From Anaerotignum propionicum (GTDB lineage Bacteria; Bacillota; Clostridia; Lachnospirales; Anaerotignaceae), in the NCBI RefSeq assembly GCF_024461735.1, contig NZ_JANGAD010000005.1, positions 124,001-188,000 of the forward strand: a stretch of DNA of 64,000 nucleotides. The letters are read 5' to 3'. The position numbers were made by a program, and so were the translations under genes. Positions within the stretch are counted from its first letter, which is position 1, and every line of letters starts with the position of its first letter. Below are positions 10,552 to 19,868 of this stretch, one piece after another. The notes under the pieces are model-generated. The model was not told the DNA's origin. It worked only from the letters and a program-made list of their open reading frames with translations, and did no database searches.

Positions 10552-10601
10552 GCACAGACTGGTTCCTTTGTCAAGAGAAAATTTGGGGTTATTCTCAAAC
10601 A

Positions 10602-10664
10602 TTAAGTAGAAAAACAAGTCTTTTAAGTAGAATTTGGTCGCTTCCTTTTGTTTTGTGCTATCCT
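10602..10664 (+). promoter_or_regulatory. LytTR-type direct repeats with extended -10
   Basis: TTAAGTAGAA occurs at 10602-10611 and again at 10623-10632, exactly 21 bp apart. After 26 bases comes TGC-TATCCT (10656-10664), an extended -10 with no good -35. This is the layout of an AgrA/LytTR-activated promoter, here serving the Cys-rich and SLH-protein genes. Confidence 0.6.
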
Positions 10665-10704
10665 GCCCTCAGGAAATCACAAAACAGAAGGGAGCGATTT
10701 CTTT

Positions 10705-10947
10705 ATGAACGAAAAAAACAGACGCAAAGACGATAAAGAAGATCAGGTTCTTTCCGCTCCCAACGCGGAGGGCAATGTATGGCCAAGGCAATCCTGCCCG
10801 GCCTTTACCCCTCGTATCGGCGCGGTAGAGGAAACCTGCTGGTACTGCGGCTACGCAGATTTTCATTTGGACAAGCCCCGCGCATTGGATGTGGGTGTGT
10901 GCTATTATCCAAAAAAACAATCAAAACAGGAGGAGACGAAGGAATGA
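10705..10947 (+). CDS. Small Cys-rich (zinc-ribbon-like) protein
   Basis: An 80-residue hydrophilic protein. The ATG at 10705 follows AGAAGGGAG. Cysteines fall as C, then CWYC, then C (SCPAF, ETCWYCGYADF, VGVCYYP), which could bind one metal ion, after a charged N terminus. It has no signal peptide or membrane segment. Its TGA overlaps the start of the SLH surface-protein gene as ATGA, so the two are translated together and it may act in production or control of that protein. I do not know a named family. Confidence 0.6.
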   Translation: MNEKNRRKDDKEDQVLSAPNAEGNVWPRQSCPAFTPRIGAVEETCWYCGYADFHLDKPRALDVGVCYYPKKQSKQEETKE

Positions 10948-13900
10948 AAAAACGATTAGTAAGCTTCGCACTGGCATTGTGTATGATACTGACCCAACTG
11001 CCGATTCCAGCCATGGCGGAGGAAGCGGATACTTCCGTCGATGCAAGCGGAGAAATTATCGCATTTGCACCGCTTGATGAAACAGAAAAGTCAGTATCAA
11101 CCGGTACAGCGATTGAGGATTTGGGGCTGCCTGAAAGCCTCACAGCAACAGTGAAAACGGCCGTGCCTGACGACAGCGGTACAACGGCGGAACCTGTGCA
11201 GGATTCGGGTGAGCCAGAGGAGAGTGTGACGTCGGAAAATCCGGCAACAACAACCAGCAGCTCTGCCCTACAAGGAGATATGAATGAGCAACAGAAAGCA
11301 ACTGCTCCAAAATGGGAAGAAAAAATCGTGGAGATTCCGGTTAAATGGACATCTGATCCGGAATATGACATGGACACCAAGGGCGATTATGTATTTACAC
11401 CAGTGATTGAAGGCTATACGGTAAGTACCGACCTGCCGAAAATCACCGTGACAGTGGACGCACAGCCCCTTATGAGGGCGCTGACGGCAACCGACTACGG
11501 CATATGGGTGGGTACGACCAAGGTCACCAGCGACAACGCAAGCAATGTGGCCGGCGACGGCATCAGCGGCATCGTCACTTATGATGCGACTACCAACACA
11601 CTTAAGATGAACAACGCAACCATCACAGGGACGAACAACTACGGATTTGCCATTTATAGGCCTTCCGGTGACCTGAAGATTAACCTCATCGGAAGCAACT
11701 CCATTAACATCAGCAGTGTTACAAACGTCGATGGGGATTGCTTTGGGATTGTTGTCCAAGATGGTAAGTTGAGCATTCAAAGCGCGACGGTGGGCGGCAG
11801 CCTTTCCATCATCAGCACCTCGACTGTCAGAACCTCGAATTCCACCCCCAAAAACAACCTCGGCATTTTGGCTCGGGGTGTTTTGACAATCGAAGACTGT
11901 ACGGTAGCTGTTACGGCGGGCAGTGCTGATGCCCCTTACTCTATATGCAACGGCATTGAGGCCATTGGTCTTTCTATTAATAACGCTACCGTTACGGCCA
12001 ACGGCGGAACCTGGTTGTCAAGCAGTGGCAGAAACATAAGCTATGGCATAAATGTTATTGGCGGCTCTCTTTCCATTGAAAACTCCACCGTTACAGCCAA
12101 CGGTGGTAGCAGTATTTCTAGCGAGAGCTATGGCATAAGAACCGCATCCAACGTTAATACCACGATTTCCGCCTCCACCGTTACCGCCACAGGAAACAAC
12201 TGCGCACTCAATTTTAGCAAAGTTCCGACTGCCACCGGTCTTGCGGCGACCGCTTCGAGTGATAAAACAGGTACCGATGCGCTTGCTGTTACCTTCGACG
12301 GAAATGTTTATGGTGAGAACAACACCTATAAGTACGTGCAAATCAGCCCGGCCACCCCAACATCTCAAGCCCGATGGGGCGTGGCGGGAAGCGCTGACGC
12401 CACACCGACAGCGTGGACATATGGTACGCTGACCGAGGCCATGAGCTATGCCAACAGTTTAGCAAGTGGAAAGGCATATATTCAGCTTCGGGAGGACATA
12501 GCTATTACTGAAGCGCTGGTCTTTGCGTCGGGCAAGACCACTATCCTTGACCTGAACGGCAAGGATATCGACCGGGGGTTGACGACGGCAACTCCAAACG
12601 GAAATGTAATTAATGTCAGCGGAAGCCTGACCCTCAAAGATAGCAGCACGGATACCGTTGCAAGTCAAGGCAAAATCACCGGCGGTTTCTCCCAATACCC
12701 CGATGAGCCCAATTCCTACTACGGCGGCTGTGTCGACGTCAATACATCCGCCAGCTTCACGATGCAGGGCGGCAATATTAGCGGCAATAAGACCAAAGCA
12801 TCCTCCACAGGTGGCGGCGGTGTTTATGTCGATGAAGATGGCATCTTTACCATGACGGGCGGCAGCATCGCGGACAACCAAGCGTACTGGGGCGGCGGCG
12901 TGGGCGTGTATGGCGGCAGCTTTACCATGCTGGGCGGCAGCATCACCGATAATCAGAGCGCAAACGGCGGTGTTTACTTTGACTCTGGTTCAACCTTTAC
13001 GGTAGGCGGTACGGCCGTGATTGATGATAACACGGTGTCCGGCTCCTCCACTGAGTGCAACGTAATGCTGACTGACAAGACGATTTTGGTGGATAGCGGG
13101 ACGCCTCTCACCACCGGCGCATTCATCGGTGTGACCGCGAACACTGCGCCTTCAAAGGGCAGCCCGGGAAGCGTCACCGGCACAAATTCCGCCGATTACA
13201 GCGGCTATTTCCACAGCGATAACAGCAGCTACATCATTCAGAACAGCGGCTCAGGCAGTGCACAGGTGATGCAGCTTGCAGTGGGTCCCGTCACCATCAG
13301 TCCGCTGACCATTACCGGCTCTTTTACGGCGGGGCATAATCTCACGCTGAGCGAGCTTGATAGCAAATATAAGCAAACCATAACGAATAATGATGAGATG
13401 TTTACAGTGATTACAGAATATGGCTGGCAGACTCCCAATGGTCTTGGCGAATGGACAAAGTGGTCGGAAGGATTTATTCCGCTTGACACCTCGGGTACCT
13501 ATAAGCTGCGCTATTATGTGGACTACACTAGCGACAGTAGCCCATCAACGGCTTACTCCAACGCAGTAACGCTGAACGTCGTCGGCAACACAACCTCCCT
13601 TGCGCTGACGTCAGCGCCCGAAAGTCCGCAGAACACGGGAACCCCCATCACCCTGACTGCGACCCTCACGGGCTTTTTTGCAAACGCCGGCGTAAACAAT
13701 CATACAATTACCTTTAAGAACGGAACGACGACCCTCGGCACGGCAAGCTTGAATTCCAGCGGCGTGGCTACCTATACTTTGATACCCAGCAGCACGGGCA
13801 CGTATTCCCTGACCGCTACGTATGCCGCCACTGCTTACAACAAGGCCGCCACCTCAAACACCTTGAACTATACCGTGAATGCCAATCTCCCCACGGCGGC

Positions 13901-16637
13901 GATGTATGCGGCGGACGCGGCTTCCGGCACGGACTATGTGCTGGACGACACAAATCAAACCCTCACCATCAAAACCGCCAAGGGCGCGGCGTTCTGGTCG
14001 GCAAGCGGCACAGCCTATTTGAGCTACACCGTCAAGCTCGTAAGCAGCATCGACGTTTCCGGTTTCCAGTGGACGCCGGTGGGTGACGGCTCAAATAAAT
14101 TCACCGGAACTTTTGACGGGCAGAGAAATACGATCACAGGGCTGACGGTCAATTTGAACGGACAATACGCCGGATTGTTTGGCAGTATATCCGGCGCCAC
14201 GATCAAGAACGTCGGGCTGGTTGGCGGCACGGTAAGCGGCGTAAGCACCTCAGCTTCCGCTTTCGCCGGCGGCATCGCGGGTCTTGCCGATGGTTCCACG
14301 ATTGCCAACTGCTATAACACCGGCACGGTAAACGCCTCCTGTAATGTTAGCTTCATCTGCGCGGGCGGCATTGCCGGCAAAATCACGAACAACTGCTACG
14401 TCACCAATTGCTATAACACCGGCGGCGTAAGCACTACCAATGATGGTGGGAACGACAACTACTCCGGCGGCATTGCCGGTTTTGCAGACGAGAGCAGCAC
14501 CATCCAGAACTGCTATAGCATCGGCACGATCTCGGCTGCCGGCAAGTTTGGCGCCACTGCCTTCCTCGGTGGCATCGCGGGCGGCGTATTCACCTCCAGC
14601 CACATCTACAAGTGTTACTATTTGACAAGCTCGGTTGGAAAGGGTATCGGCAGCCAATGGGATGCCATTATTTCAAACTGCGGCACTTTATTGGACAACT
14701 GCGGCACACTGACGGCGGGGACGGCAGACCAGTTTGTGTGGGCGCAAACTCTCGAAAACGATGCCGATACCCTGCTGAACGCCCTGAACGGATGGGTTAA
14801 CGCTAAAGCAAGTGCAGACTACAACACATGGCAAGCCGACAGCGCCACCCCCACAAACGGTGGCTACCCGGTGCTCAACGCAGCGTGGACTGCCCACAGT
14901 TCTCTTGATTTGACCAGCGTGAGCTGTGACGTTGCAGCTGGGAAGCTCACCGGCACGGCGGCCAATATGCAGTACAGTCTGGATGGCGGCGGCACATGGC
15001 GGGACTGTGTCGCAGACAGTACCACCGGACTGACCTTTTTTGCTGGCACTGTCAAAGTGCGACAGAAGGACGAAACGACAAATGAACGCACCATTATCAC
15101 CATTGCTACCGCAGTGACTTCCAACGCTCCGACGCTGGAAAGCAAGACCTATAACAGCGTGACGCTGACCGCTATGGCAGGTTATGAATATTCCAAGGAT
15201 GGAGGCGCGACTTGGCAGAACAGCAATCTATTTTCCAGCCTGAGCAGCAGCACCACGTACAGCTTTGTGGCCCGAGTTAAGGCCACCGCCGCAACACTGC
15301 CCAGCAAAGTAAGCACGGCGCTTAACGTCACAACGAATGAGGTATCCTCTGGCAATGGTGGCTCCAATGGCGGTGGTTCTACAAACCCTCCGTCTACCAA
15401 GCCAACCGAGCCGGTCACCGGCAGGACAGAAAATAAGGCTACGGTGGACAATAAGGGCAACGCCAGCGTCAGTCTGACCGACAAAAACATCACAGATGCC
15501 ATTGCAGATGCAAAGGCAGAGGCAGCAAAGAAAGGCGTGAACCCAGGCGACATCACGGCGGTGATCCATGTTACCACAGACGCTAAGGATGCAAGCACAG
15601 TTACAGTAAATCTGCCCAAGACAACACAGGTGCAGGTCATAGGCAACAAGATTGCCAGCGTTCAGCTTGTTATTGACCGACCCGACCTTATCATCGGCAT
15701 TGACCTTGCGGCGGTAACCGAGATCAACCGGCAGGCAAAGGCAGACGTACAGCTTTCCGCCACCCGCATAGACAATGCAAAGCTGTCCGGCGATGCAAAG
15801 GCCGCCATCGGCAATCGTCCCGCATATGACCTCAAAGCACTCTACGGTAGCGGCAAGACCGTGACCAATTTCGGCAACGGCAGCGTCAGCGTGGAGATTC
15901 CTTATACCCTGCAAAAGGGTGAAATCGCGGGCAATGTTTACGCCGTCTATGTGGACGTAGAGGGAAAAGTAACCTACCTTACCGATTCCAGCTATGATGC
16001 AAAACGTGGGACGGTGGTATTTTCCACCAGCCATTTCTCCACTTACGGCGTAGCCTACAAAGCCAGCTTCCAATTTACCGATATTGACGGACATTGGGCA
16101 AAAGACGATATTCTCTTTGTCGCTAACCGTGGCCTTATGACCGGCACCAGCGCTACCACATTCAGTCCCAACGGCTCCATGACACGAGGAATGTTTGTAA
16201 CAGCACTGGGACGTTTGGCAAATGCCGACATAAGCACCTACAAGAAGTCCAGCTTTACCGATGTAAAGGTTGATGCCTACTACATGGGATATATCGAATG
16301 GGGCGTAAAAAATAACATTCTGGTGGGCATCGGCGGCGGCAAGTTTGATCCTGACGGTCTTGTGACCCGTGAACAGATGGCGGCTATTATGGACAGATAT
16401 GCTACGGCTATCGGATTCAAACTGTCGGAGGTTCACGCACAGAACGTCTTTGCGGACAATGCCAAGATTGGTGCATGGGCGGCTCCGTCTGTAAAGCGCA
16501 TCCAGATGGCAGGCATCATTCTGGGGAAAAACAACAATTTCTATGATCCTCAGGGAACAGCTACCCGCGCCGAGGTTTCGGCAGTGCTGCGGCGCTTTGT
16601 GGAGCTTACGGTTTTCAGTGATACAGCACAGGGCTGA
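10944..16637 (+). CDS. Large SLH-domain surface protein with beta-helix and Ig-like regions
   Basis: A 1897-residue secreted wall protein. The start at 10944 gives a clear signal peptide (KKR, hydrophobic core, PAMAEEA). A Thr/Ser/Pro-rich stretch follows, then beta-helix repeats around residues 220-430 and 520-770 (GGSITDNQ and GGNISGNK turns), an Ig-like repeat near 880-970, GLUG-type repeats near 1060-1230 (GGIAGLADGSTIANCYNTG), a Gly/Pro linker, and three SLH modules at the C terminus (FTDIDGHWAKDDI, SFTDVKVDAYYMGYI, FADNAKIGAWAAPSV) that bind pyruvylated wall polymers. It is probably an adhesin. The gene is G+C-rich like the two-component genes before it and follows LytTR-type repeats. 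A long upstream extension of the frame lacks a signal peptide and is rejected. Confidence 0.85.
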   Translation: MKKRLVSFALALCMILTQLPIPAMAEEADTSVDASGEIIAFAPLDETEKSVSTGTAIEDLGLPESLTATVKTAVPDDSGTTAEPVQDSGEPEESVTSENPATTTSSSALQGDMNEQQKATAPKWEEKIVEIPVKWTSDPEYDMDTKGDYVFTPVIEGYTVSTDLPKITVTVDAQPLMRALTATDYGIWVGTTKVTSDNASNVAGDGISGIVTYDATTNTLKMNNATITGTNNYGFAIYRPSGDLKINLIGSNSINISSVTNVDGDCFGIVVQDGKLSIQSATVGGSLSIISTSTVRTSNSTPKNNLGILARGVLTIEDCTVAVTAGSADAPYSICNGIEAIGLSINNATVTANGGTWLSSSGRNISYGINVIGGSLSIENSTVTANGGSSISSESYGIRTASNVNTTISASTVTATGNNCALNFSKVPTATGLAATASSDKTGTDALAVTFDGNVYGENNTYKYVQISPATPTSQARWGVAGSADATPTAWTYGTLTEAMSYANSLASGKAYIQLREDIAITEALVFASGKTTILDLNGKDIDRGLTTATPNGNVINVSGSLTLKDSSTDTVASQGKITGGFSQYPDEPNSYYGGCVDVNTSASFTMQGGNISGNKTKASSTGGGGVYVDEDGIFTMTGGSIADNQAYWGGGVGVYGGSFTMLGGSITDNQSANGGVYFDSGSTFTVGGTAVIDDNTVSGSSTECNVMLTDKTILVDSGTPLTTGAFIGVTANTAPSKGSPGSVTGTNSADYSGYFHSDNSSYIIQNSGSGSAQVMQLAVGPVTISPLTITGSFTAGHNLTLSELDSKYKQTITNNDEMFTVITEYGWQTPNGLGEWTKWSEGFIPLDTSGTYKLRYYVDYTSDSSPSTAYSNAVTLNVVGNTTSLALTSAPESPQNTGTPITLTATLTGFFANAGVNNHTITFKNGTTTLGTASLNSSGVATYTLIPSSTGTYSLTATYAATAYNKAATSNTLNYTVNANLPTAAMYAADAASGTDYVLDDTNQTLTIKTAKGAAFWSASGTAYLSYTVKLVSSIDVSGFQWTPVGDGSNKFTGTFDGQRNTITGLTVNLNGQYAGLFGSISGATIKNVGLVGGTVSGVSTSASAFAGGIAGLADGSTIANCYNTGTVNASCNVSFICAGGIAGKITNNCYVTNCYNTGGVSTTNDGGNDNYSGGIAGFADESSTIQNCYSIGTISAAGKFGATAFLGGIAGGVFTSSHIYKCYYLTSSVGKGIGSQWDAIISNCGTLLDNCGTLTAGTADQFVWAQTLENDADTLLNALNGWVNAKASADYNTWQADSATPTNGGYPVLNAAWTAHSSLDLTSVSCDVAAGKLTGTAANMQYSLDGGGTWRDCVADSTTGLTFFAGTVKVRQKDETTNERTIITIATAVTSNAPTLESKTYNSVTLTAMAGYEYSKDGGATWQNSNLFSSLSSSTTYSFVARVKATAATLPSKVSTALNVTTNEVSSGNGGSNGGGSTNPPSTKPTEPVTGRTENKATVDNKGNASVSLTDKNITDAIADAKAEAAKKGVNPGDITAVIHVTTDAKDASTVTVNLPKTTQVQVIGNKIASVQLVIDRPDLIIGIDLAAVTEINRQAKADVQLSATRIDNAKLSGDAKAAIGNRPAYDLKALYGSGKTVTNFGNGSVSVEIPYTLQKGEIAGNVYAVYVDVEGKVTYLTDSSYDAKRGTVVFSTSHFSTYGVAYKASFQFTDIDGHWAKDDILFVANRGLMTGTSATTFSPNGSMTRGMFVTALGRLANADISTYKKSSFTDVKVDAYYMGYIEWGVKNNILVGIGGGKFDPDGLVTREQMAAIMDRYATAIGFKLSEVHAQNVFADNAKIGAWAAPSVKRIQMAGIILGKNNNFYDPQGTATRAEVSAVLRRFVELTVFSDTAQG

Positions 16638-16639
16638 GT

Positions 16640-16782
16640 GAAAAATGATTCCGGCCAGTGAATGTACTTTAAAGACGATTGGCTCTTACAGTGTGCAGAC
16701 CATTAATGGAAAGGTCTACCGCTTTGACAGCATGAGCATGTTGTCGCTTTCGCAAGCGGTTGGAAGCAGCCAATTTCCATAG
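16640..16782 (+). pseudogene. Decayed cell-wall-binding repeat
   Basis: Two frames together preserve NDSGQ, a stop, MYFKDDWLLQ, and then after a shift QTINGKVYRFDS, the consensus of choline/cell-wall-binding repeats (PF01473 type: GQWVYF, INGKVYRFDS). It lies directly after the SLH protein, is still G+C-rich, and looks like the remnant of another surface protein of the same imported block. Confidence 0.5.
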
Positions 16783-17000
16783 CCAAAGAAAACTGACTGG
16801 ACTATAATAATGCGTTAAATAAATATGCTTCGGTATTCTAGATGATTTTATTAATATGCTTGGAGATTTAGAAGAGGTTCAGCTTGATAAATATATTTCT
16901 ATTATAGTAACACAGAACCAATCACAACAAATGTAAACTAGCTGAAATTTAAAATATCAAACTTTTATCTTATGTAACCCAATAAAGTTTCTTTTTTAAA
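16783..17000 (+). other. Intergenic stretch with a coding remnant
   Basis: Between 16800 and 16936 a broken frame reads YNNALNKYASVF and then, shifted, DDFINMLGDLEEVQLDKYISII up to a TAA. It is A+T-rich, unlike the block before it, and I do not recognise it. This marks the right edge of the G+C-rich block. Confidence 0.3.
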
Positions 17001-17026
17001 ATGCAACCCATTTGGGTTGCATTTTT
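17001..17026 (+). terminator. Intrinsic terminator
   Basis: ATGCAACCCA (17001-17010) pairs with TGGGTTGCAT (17013-17022), followed by TTTT. A closely related hairpin ends the ABC exporter operon at 41220. It probably belongs to a gene now decayed. Confidence 0.6.
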
Positions 17027-17499
17027 GCAGTTCTATACAGAACTACGTAATTACAGTAATCGATGAATTAAATAAAGTGTTTTCCAATTCATTAGCCAAA
17101 GATGTTGAATTCAGTGGGGTAGATGAGGTTCAAGGTTTGTTCCTCACTACAGAAGATTCATATATTTATTTCAGAATGTTTTTACATGCTTATTTCTCCT
17201 GTTGAAATATGAGCAGGAATTGGGGTAGGGGAATGGAATGTAAATTGAAAATGCAAGTACCACTGCTCAAGATAGACCTGTATATCATAATGCAAGAAAA
17301 GCCATTGAAAATGTAAATGATGCCATAGGTAATTTGACTTTTTTAGATAGAATTGTAAGTGTAAAGGCAAATGTCATTACAAAATGTATTTGAATGTGAT
17401 TAACAATTGGTGTGGTGGGATTCCAATAATTTACAAAATATAGGAAGTGTTATATACTAGTATTGACAATTCTACAGACAAATACACGAAAGGGATTTA
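17027..17499 (+). other. Intergenic stretch with coding remnants and a weak promoter
   Basis: A short frame up to 17205 begins inside the terminator above. From about 17240 to 17392 a startless frame reads like protein (ENASTTAQDRPVYHNARKAI). Neither is recognised; both look like gene fragments. TTACAA (17431-17436) and TATACT (17453-17458), 16 bp apart, could start transcription of the kelch gene. Confidence 0.3.
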
Positions 17500-18648
17500 A
17501 TGATGAAGAAAATAATGGTTAAAATCTTGAGTTTTGTAGTAGTATCTGTGCTATTCTTGCCGATTACAAATGTATATGCTAATGAGGAAAAAACAAGCTG
17601 GATAGAACTGGCATCTATACCTACAGAAAGATTTACATTTCAATCGGAAGTAATTGATGGTAAAATCTACACTACCGGAGGTAGTTGGAACATCGATTAC
17701 ACAAAAAAATTTGCACACATAGAAGTTTACGAACCTTTTACAAATACATGGACCAATCTAGCTTCTATGCCAACAGCTCGGGAGAAATTCCAAACAGCAG
17801 TATTAGATGGTAAACTTTATGTCATTGGAGGCAGTAAGCTGGGAACTTGGGAGCTTGTAGCGTCTACAGAAGTTTATGATCCTACAACAAATACTTGGGG
17901 AAAGAAGGCATCTATGCCGAAAGTCCTATCAGATTTATATGGATTTCAGACCGAAGTTGTTGATGGTAAAATCTATGTTTTTGGGGTTATTCCTGATGGG
18001 ACTAGGACACCAATAACAGAGGTTTATGATCCATCTACTGATATATGGACTATTTTAGCACCTATGCCAACGTCTCGTCAGGGATTTCAAACAGAAGTTA
18101 TTGATGGAAAAATATATGCCATTGGAGGATATAGTGGCCCCCTCGTAGCTGGTACTATTTCCCATATGGATTCACTTTCAGTAGTAGAGGTATATGATCC
18201 TGCTACCGATCAATGGAAGACACTGGCTTCAAGATGTTTTTTTCAAACAGAAGTCGTTGACGGCAAAATATATACTATTGGTGGTTGGAACGTAAAGGTT
18301 GGAGAGTATCTAGGTAAGGTACTATCATCAACTGAGGTTTATGATCCATCTGTGAATAAATGGACGACTCTTTCGGATATGTCCACAGCTCGACATGTTT
18401 TTCAAACTGAGGTCATTGACAATAAGATCTATGCAATTGGTGGTGCTGGACCGTTTGGCCCTGATAATAATTTATTGTCGGCAGAGGCTTTTGATACATC
18501 TACAAATAGATGGACAACTCTTCCATCAATGAAAAAAGAAAGGACATTTTTTCAAACAAAAGTAATTAATAATGTAATTTACGCCATTGGGGGAATGAAT
18601 GTAACCGCTATGGAATCCTATACCGTTCCTATTAGTACAACAAAATAA
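17500..18648 (+). CDS. Secreted kelch-repeat beta-propeller protein
   Basis: A 382-residue protein with a signal peptide (KKIMVK, hydrophobic core, NVYAN). Seven kelch motifs follow, each of the form FQTEVIDGKIYAIGG and then EVYDPxTNxW, spaced about 48-60 residues apart, enough for one seven-bladed propeller. The unit before FFQTEVVDGKIYTIGG has lost the usual MPTAR linker. ATGs at 17500 and 17503 share the AAAGGGA site. It is probably exported and binds protein or glycan; no catalytic domain or wall anchor is visible. It appears to stand alone, with convergent motAB after a bidirectional terminator. Confidence 0.85.
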   Translation: MMKKIMVKILSFVVVSVLFLPITNVYANEEKTSWIELASIPTERFTFQSEVIDGKIYTTGGSWNIDYTKKFAHIEVYEPFTNTWTNLASMPTAREKFQTAVLDGKLYVIGGSKLGTWELVASTEVYDPTTNTWGKKASMPKVLSDLYGFQTEVVDGKIYVFGVIPDGTRTPITEVYDPSTDIWTILAPMPTSRQGFQTEVIDGKIYAIGGYSGPLVAGTISHMDSLSVVEVYDPATDQWKTLASRCFFQTEVVDGKIYTIGGWNVKVGEYLGKVLSSTEVYDPSVNKWTTLSDMSTARHVFQTEVIDNKIYAIGGAGPFGPDNNLLSAEAFDTSTNRWTTLPSMKKERTFFQTKVINNVIYAIGGMNVTAMESYTVPISTTK

Positions 18649-18928
18649 TTCTGAATAATCTTTTTTTAAAATAAGTGATATATATAGTGCTCAAAAAATT
18701 ACAAATAAACATGGGGTTTCTGGTTTATATAAAGTTCCATATTGGCCAGTAGGTTTTGTTTGGTAATCTTCTTCAAGAAGGTTCATAAAACAATTCACAT
18801 TTATTACATAAAAAAATTATCTCTCACAAAAATAATTATAAGCTTTCCTTATGTATTATAGCATGGCAAAATAAATTTATATTCGTATAAAATCTAGAAG
18901 GTAAGACTGTTCTTCTAAAGAAAATATA
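18649..18928. other. Spacer without a recognisable gene
   Basis: A+T-rich DNA after the kelch gene. A short broken frame near 18710-18765 (GVSGLYKVPYWPVGFVW) may be a protein fragment; nothing else is seen. Confidence 0.3.
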
Positions 18929-18967
18929 AAAAGCAGTAGATACCATGGGATGGTTTCTGCTGCTTTT
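18929..18967. terminator. Bidirectional terminator between kelch and motB genes
   Basis: AAAGCAG on the left pairs with CTGCTTT on the right, continued inwards by CCAT/ATGG with two mismatches. A-rich and T-rich flanks suit termination from either side, between two convergent genes. Confidence 0.6.
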
Positions 18968-19069
18968 ACTTGTTATGTATTTTTCTACCAGTAATAAAAC
19001 AGTGTTGTGAAAGTTATCTACTTATCCCCAAAGGAAAATGAATAAGTTCATATTATATAGAATTTAAGA

Positions 19070-19837
19070 CTAGTGAGAACCAGTGCTATTTTCTAATACA
19101 TCATGCTCAATGTCAGTAGTGCTTGGATCAGGATATTTATAGATGGTAATATCCACACGTCGATTTCGAGCAAGACCTTCTTCTGTTCCAGAAGTATCTA
19201 CAGGCGAAAAGTAAGAAAACCCTTGTATGGAGAGCTTATCTTGCTGAATGCCATGATTTACAAACTCTGTCAGTACAGTTAATGCTCTTTCTGTTGACAA
19301 TCTCCATGATGCCAAGTCATCCTGCAAGGAATGATCTCCTACATCGGCGATATGTCCGCTAAACGTAATATAATCTGCCTGATCATAGATTAGAGATACC
19401 ATGGTTGCAAGATCATTTATAACAGCAAGACTTTTAGGATACAAATTTGCTGTATTTGGCTGAAACATTAGATTGTCTTTTACCTGAATTCTTACATAGT
19501 TATCAGTTACTTCAATAGAAAGGCTGGCATCCAAGCTATGTTCGTCTATATATGAGGATATCATATTGTATACTTCTTGTAGTTGTACCTCATCTGCTTC
19601 ACCATTCGCTGTCGTCTTTTCAGATGGAGCTTGATTTTTAGGAGATGCATCTTGAGAGGGACTGTACGCCTGACTGGCTGCATCTGCAATTTCTTGAAAC
19701 TTCTGAGCATTTACATTGCTGATTGCATATAGAATAATGAAAAGGGCCAGCAACAGTGTAATCATATCCGCATAGGTTAAGAGCCAACGCTCCGAATTTT
19801 CTTCTTCCTCATGAGAAGAATGATTTCTTTTTTTCAA
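19070..19837 (-). CDS. motB: Flagellar motor stator protein MotB
   Basis: A 255-residue stator subunit. After a charged cytoplasmic N terminus there is one membrane helix with the essential ion-binding Asp (D24 in LLTYADMITLLLALF). A linker rich in Gln, Ser and Pro follows, then an OmpA-like peptidoglycan-binding domain at about residues 120-245 (ITFSGHIADVGD, LSTERALTVL, RNRRVDI). Together with MotA it conducts ions to turn the flagellum, anchored to the wall. It lies 31 bases after motA on the same strand. No other flagellar genes are in the window. OmpA-domain residues are typical. Confidence 0.9.
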   Translation of the reverse strand: MKKRNHSSHEEEENSERWLLTYADMITLLLALFIILYAISNVNAQKFQEIADAASQAYSPSQDASPKNQAPSEKTTANGEADEVQLQEVYNMISSYIDEHSLDASLSIEVTDNYVRIQVKDNLMFQPNTANLYPKSLAVINDLATMVSLIYDQADYITFSGHIADVGDHSLQDDLASWRLSTERALTVLTEFVNHGIQQDKLSIQGFSYFSPVDTSGTEEGLARNRRVDITIYKYPDPSTTDIEHDVLENSTGSH

Positions 19838-19868
19838 CTAAATTCCTCCAGTATTAAGAGAAGAAATG

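Noticed and set aside
10805..11380. 191-codon minus-strand frame opposite the SLH gene.
   Set aside because: Shadow of a G+C-rich repeat-bearing gene; no ribosome site. The same holds for 14250-14657 and 15228-16436 (402 codons), which lie entirely opposite coding sequence.
17017..17205. 62-codon frame after the SLH block.
   Set aside because: It begins inside the terminator hairpin and has no ribosome site; treated as a remnant.
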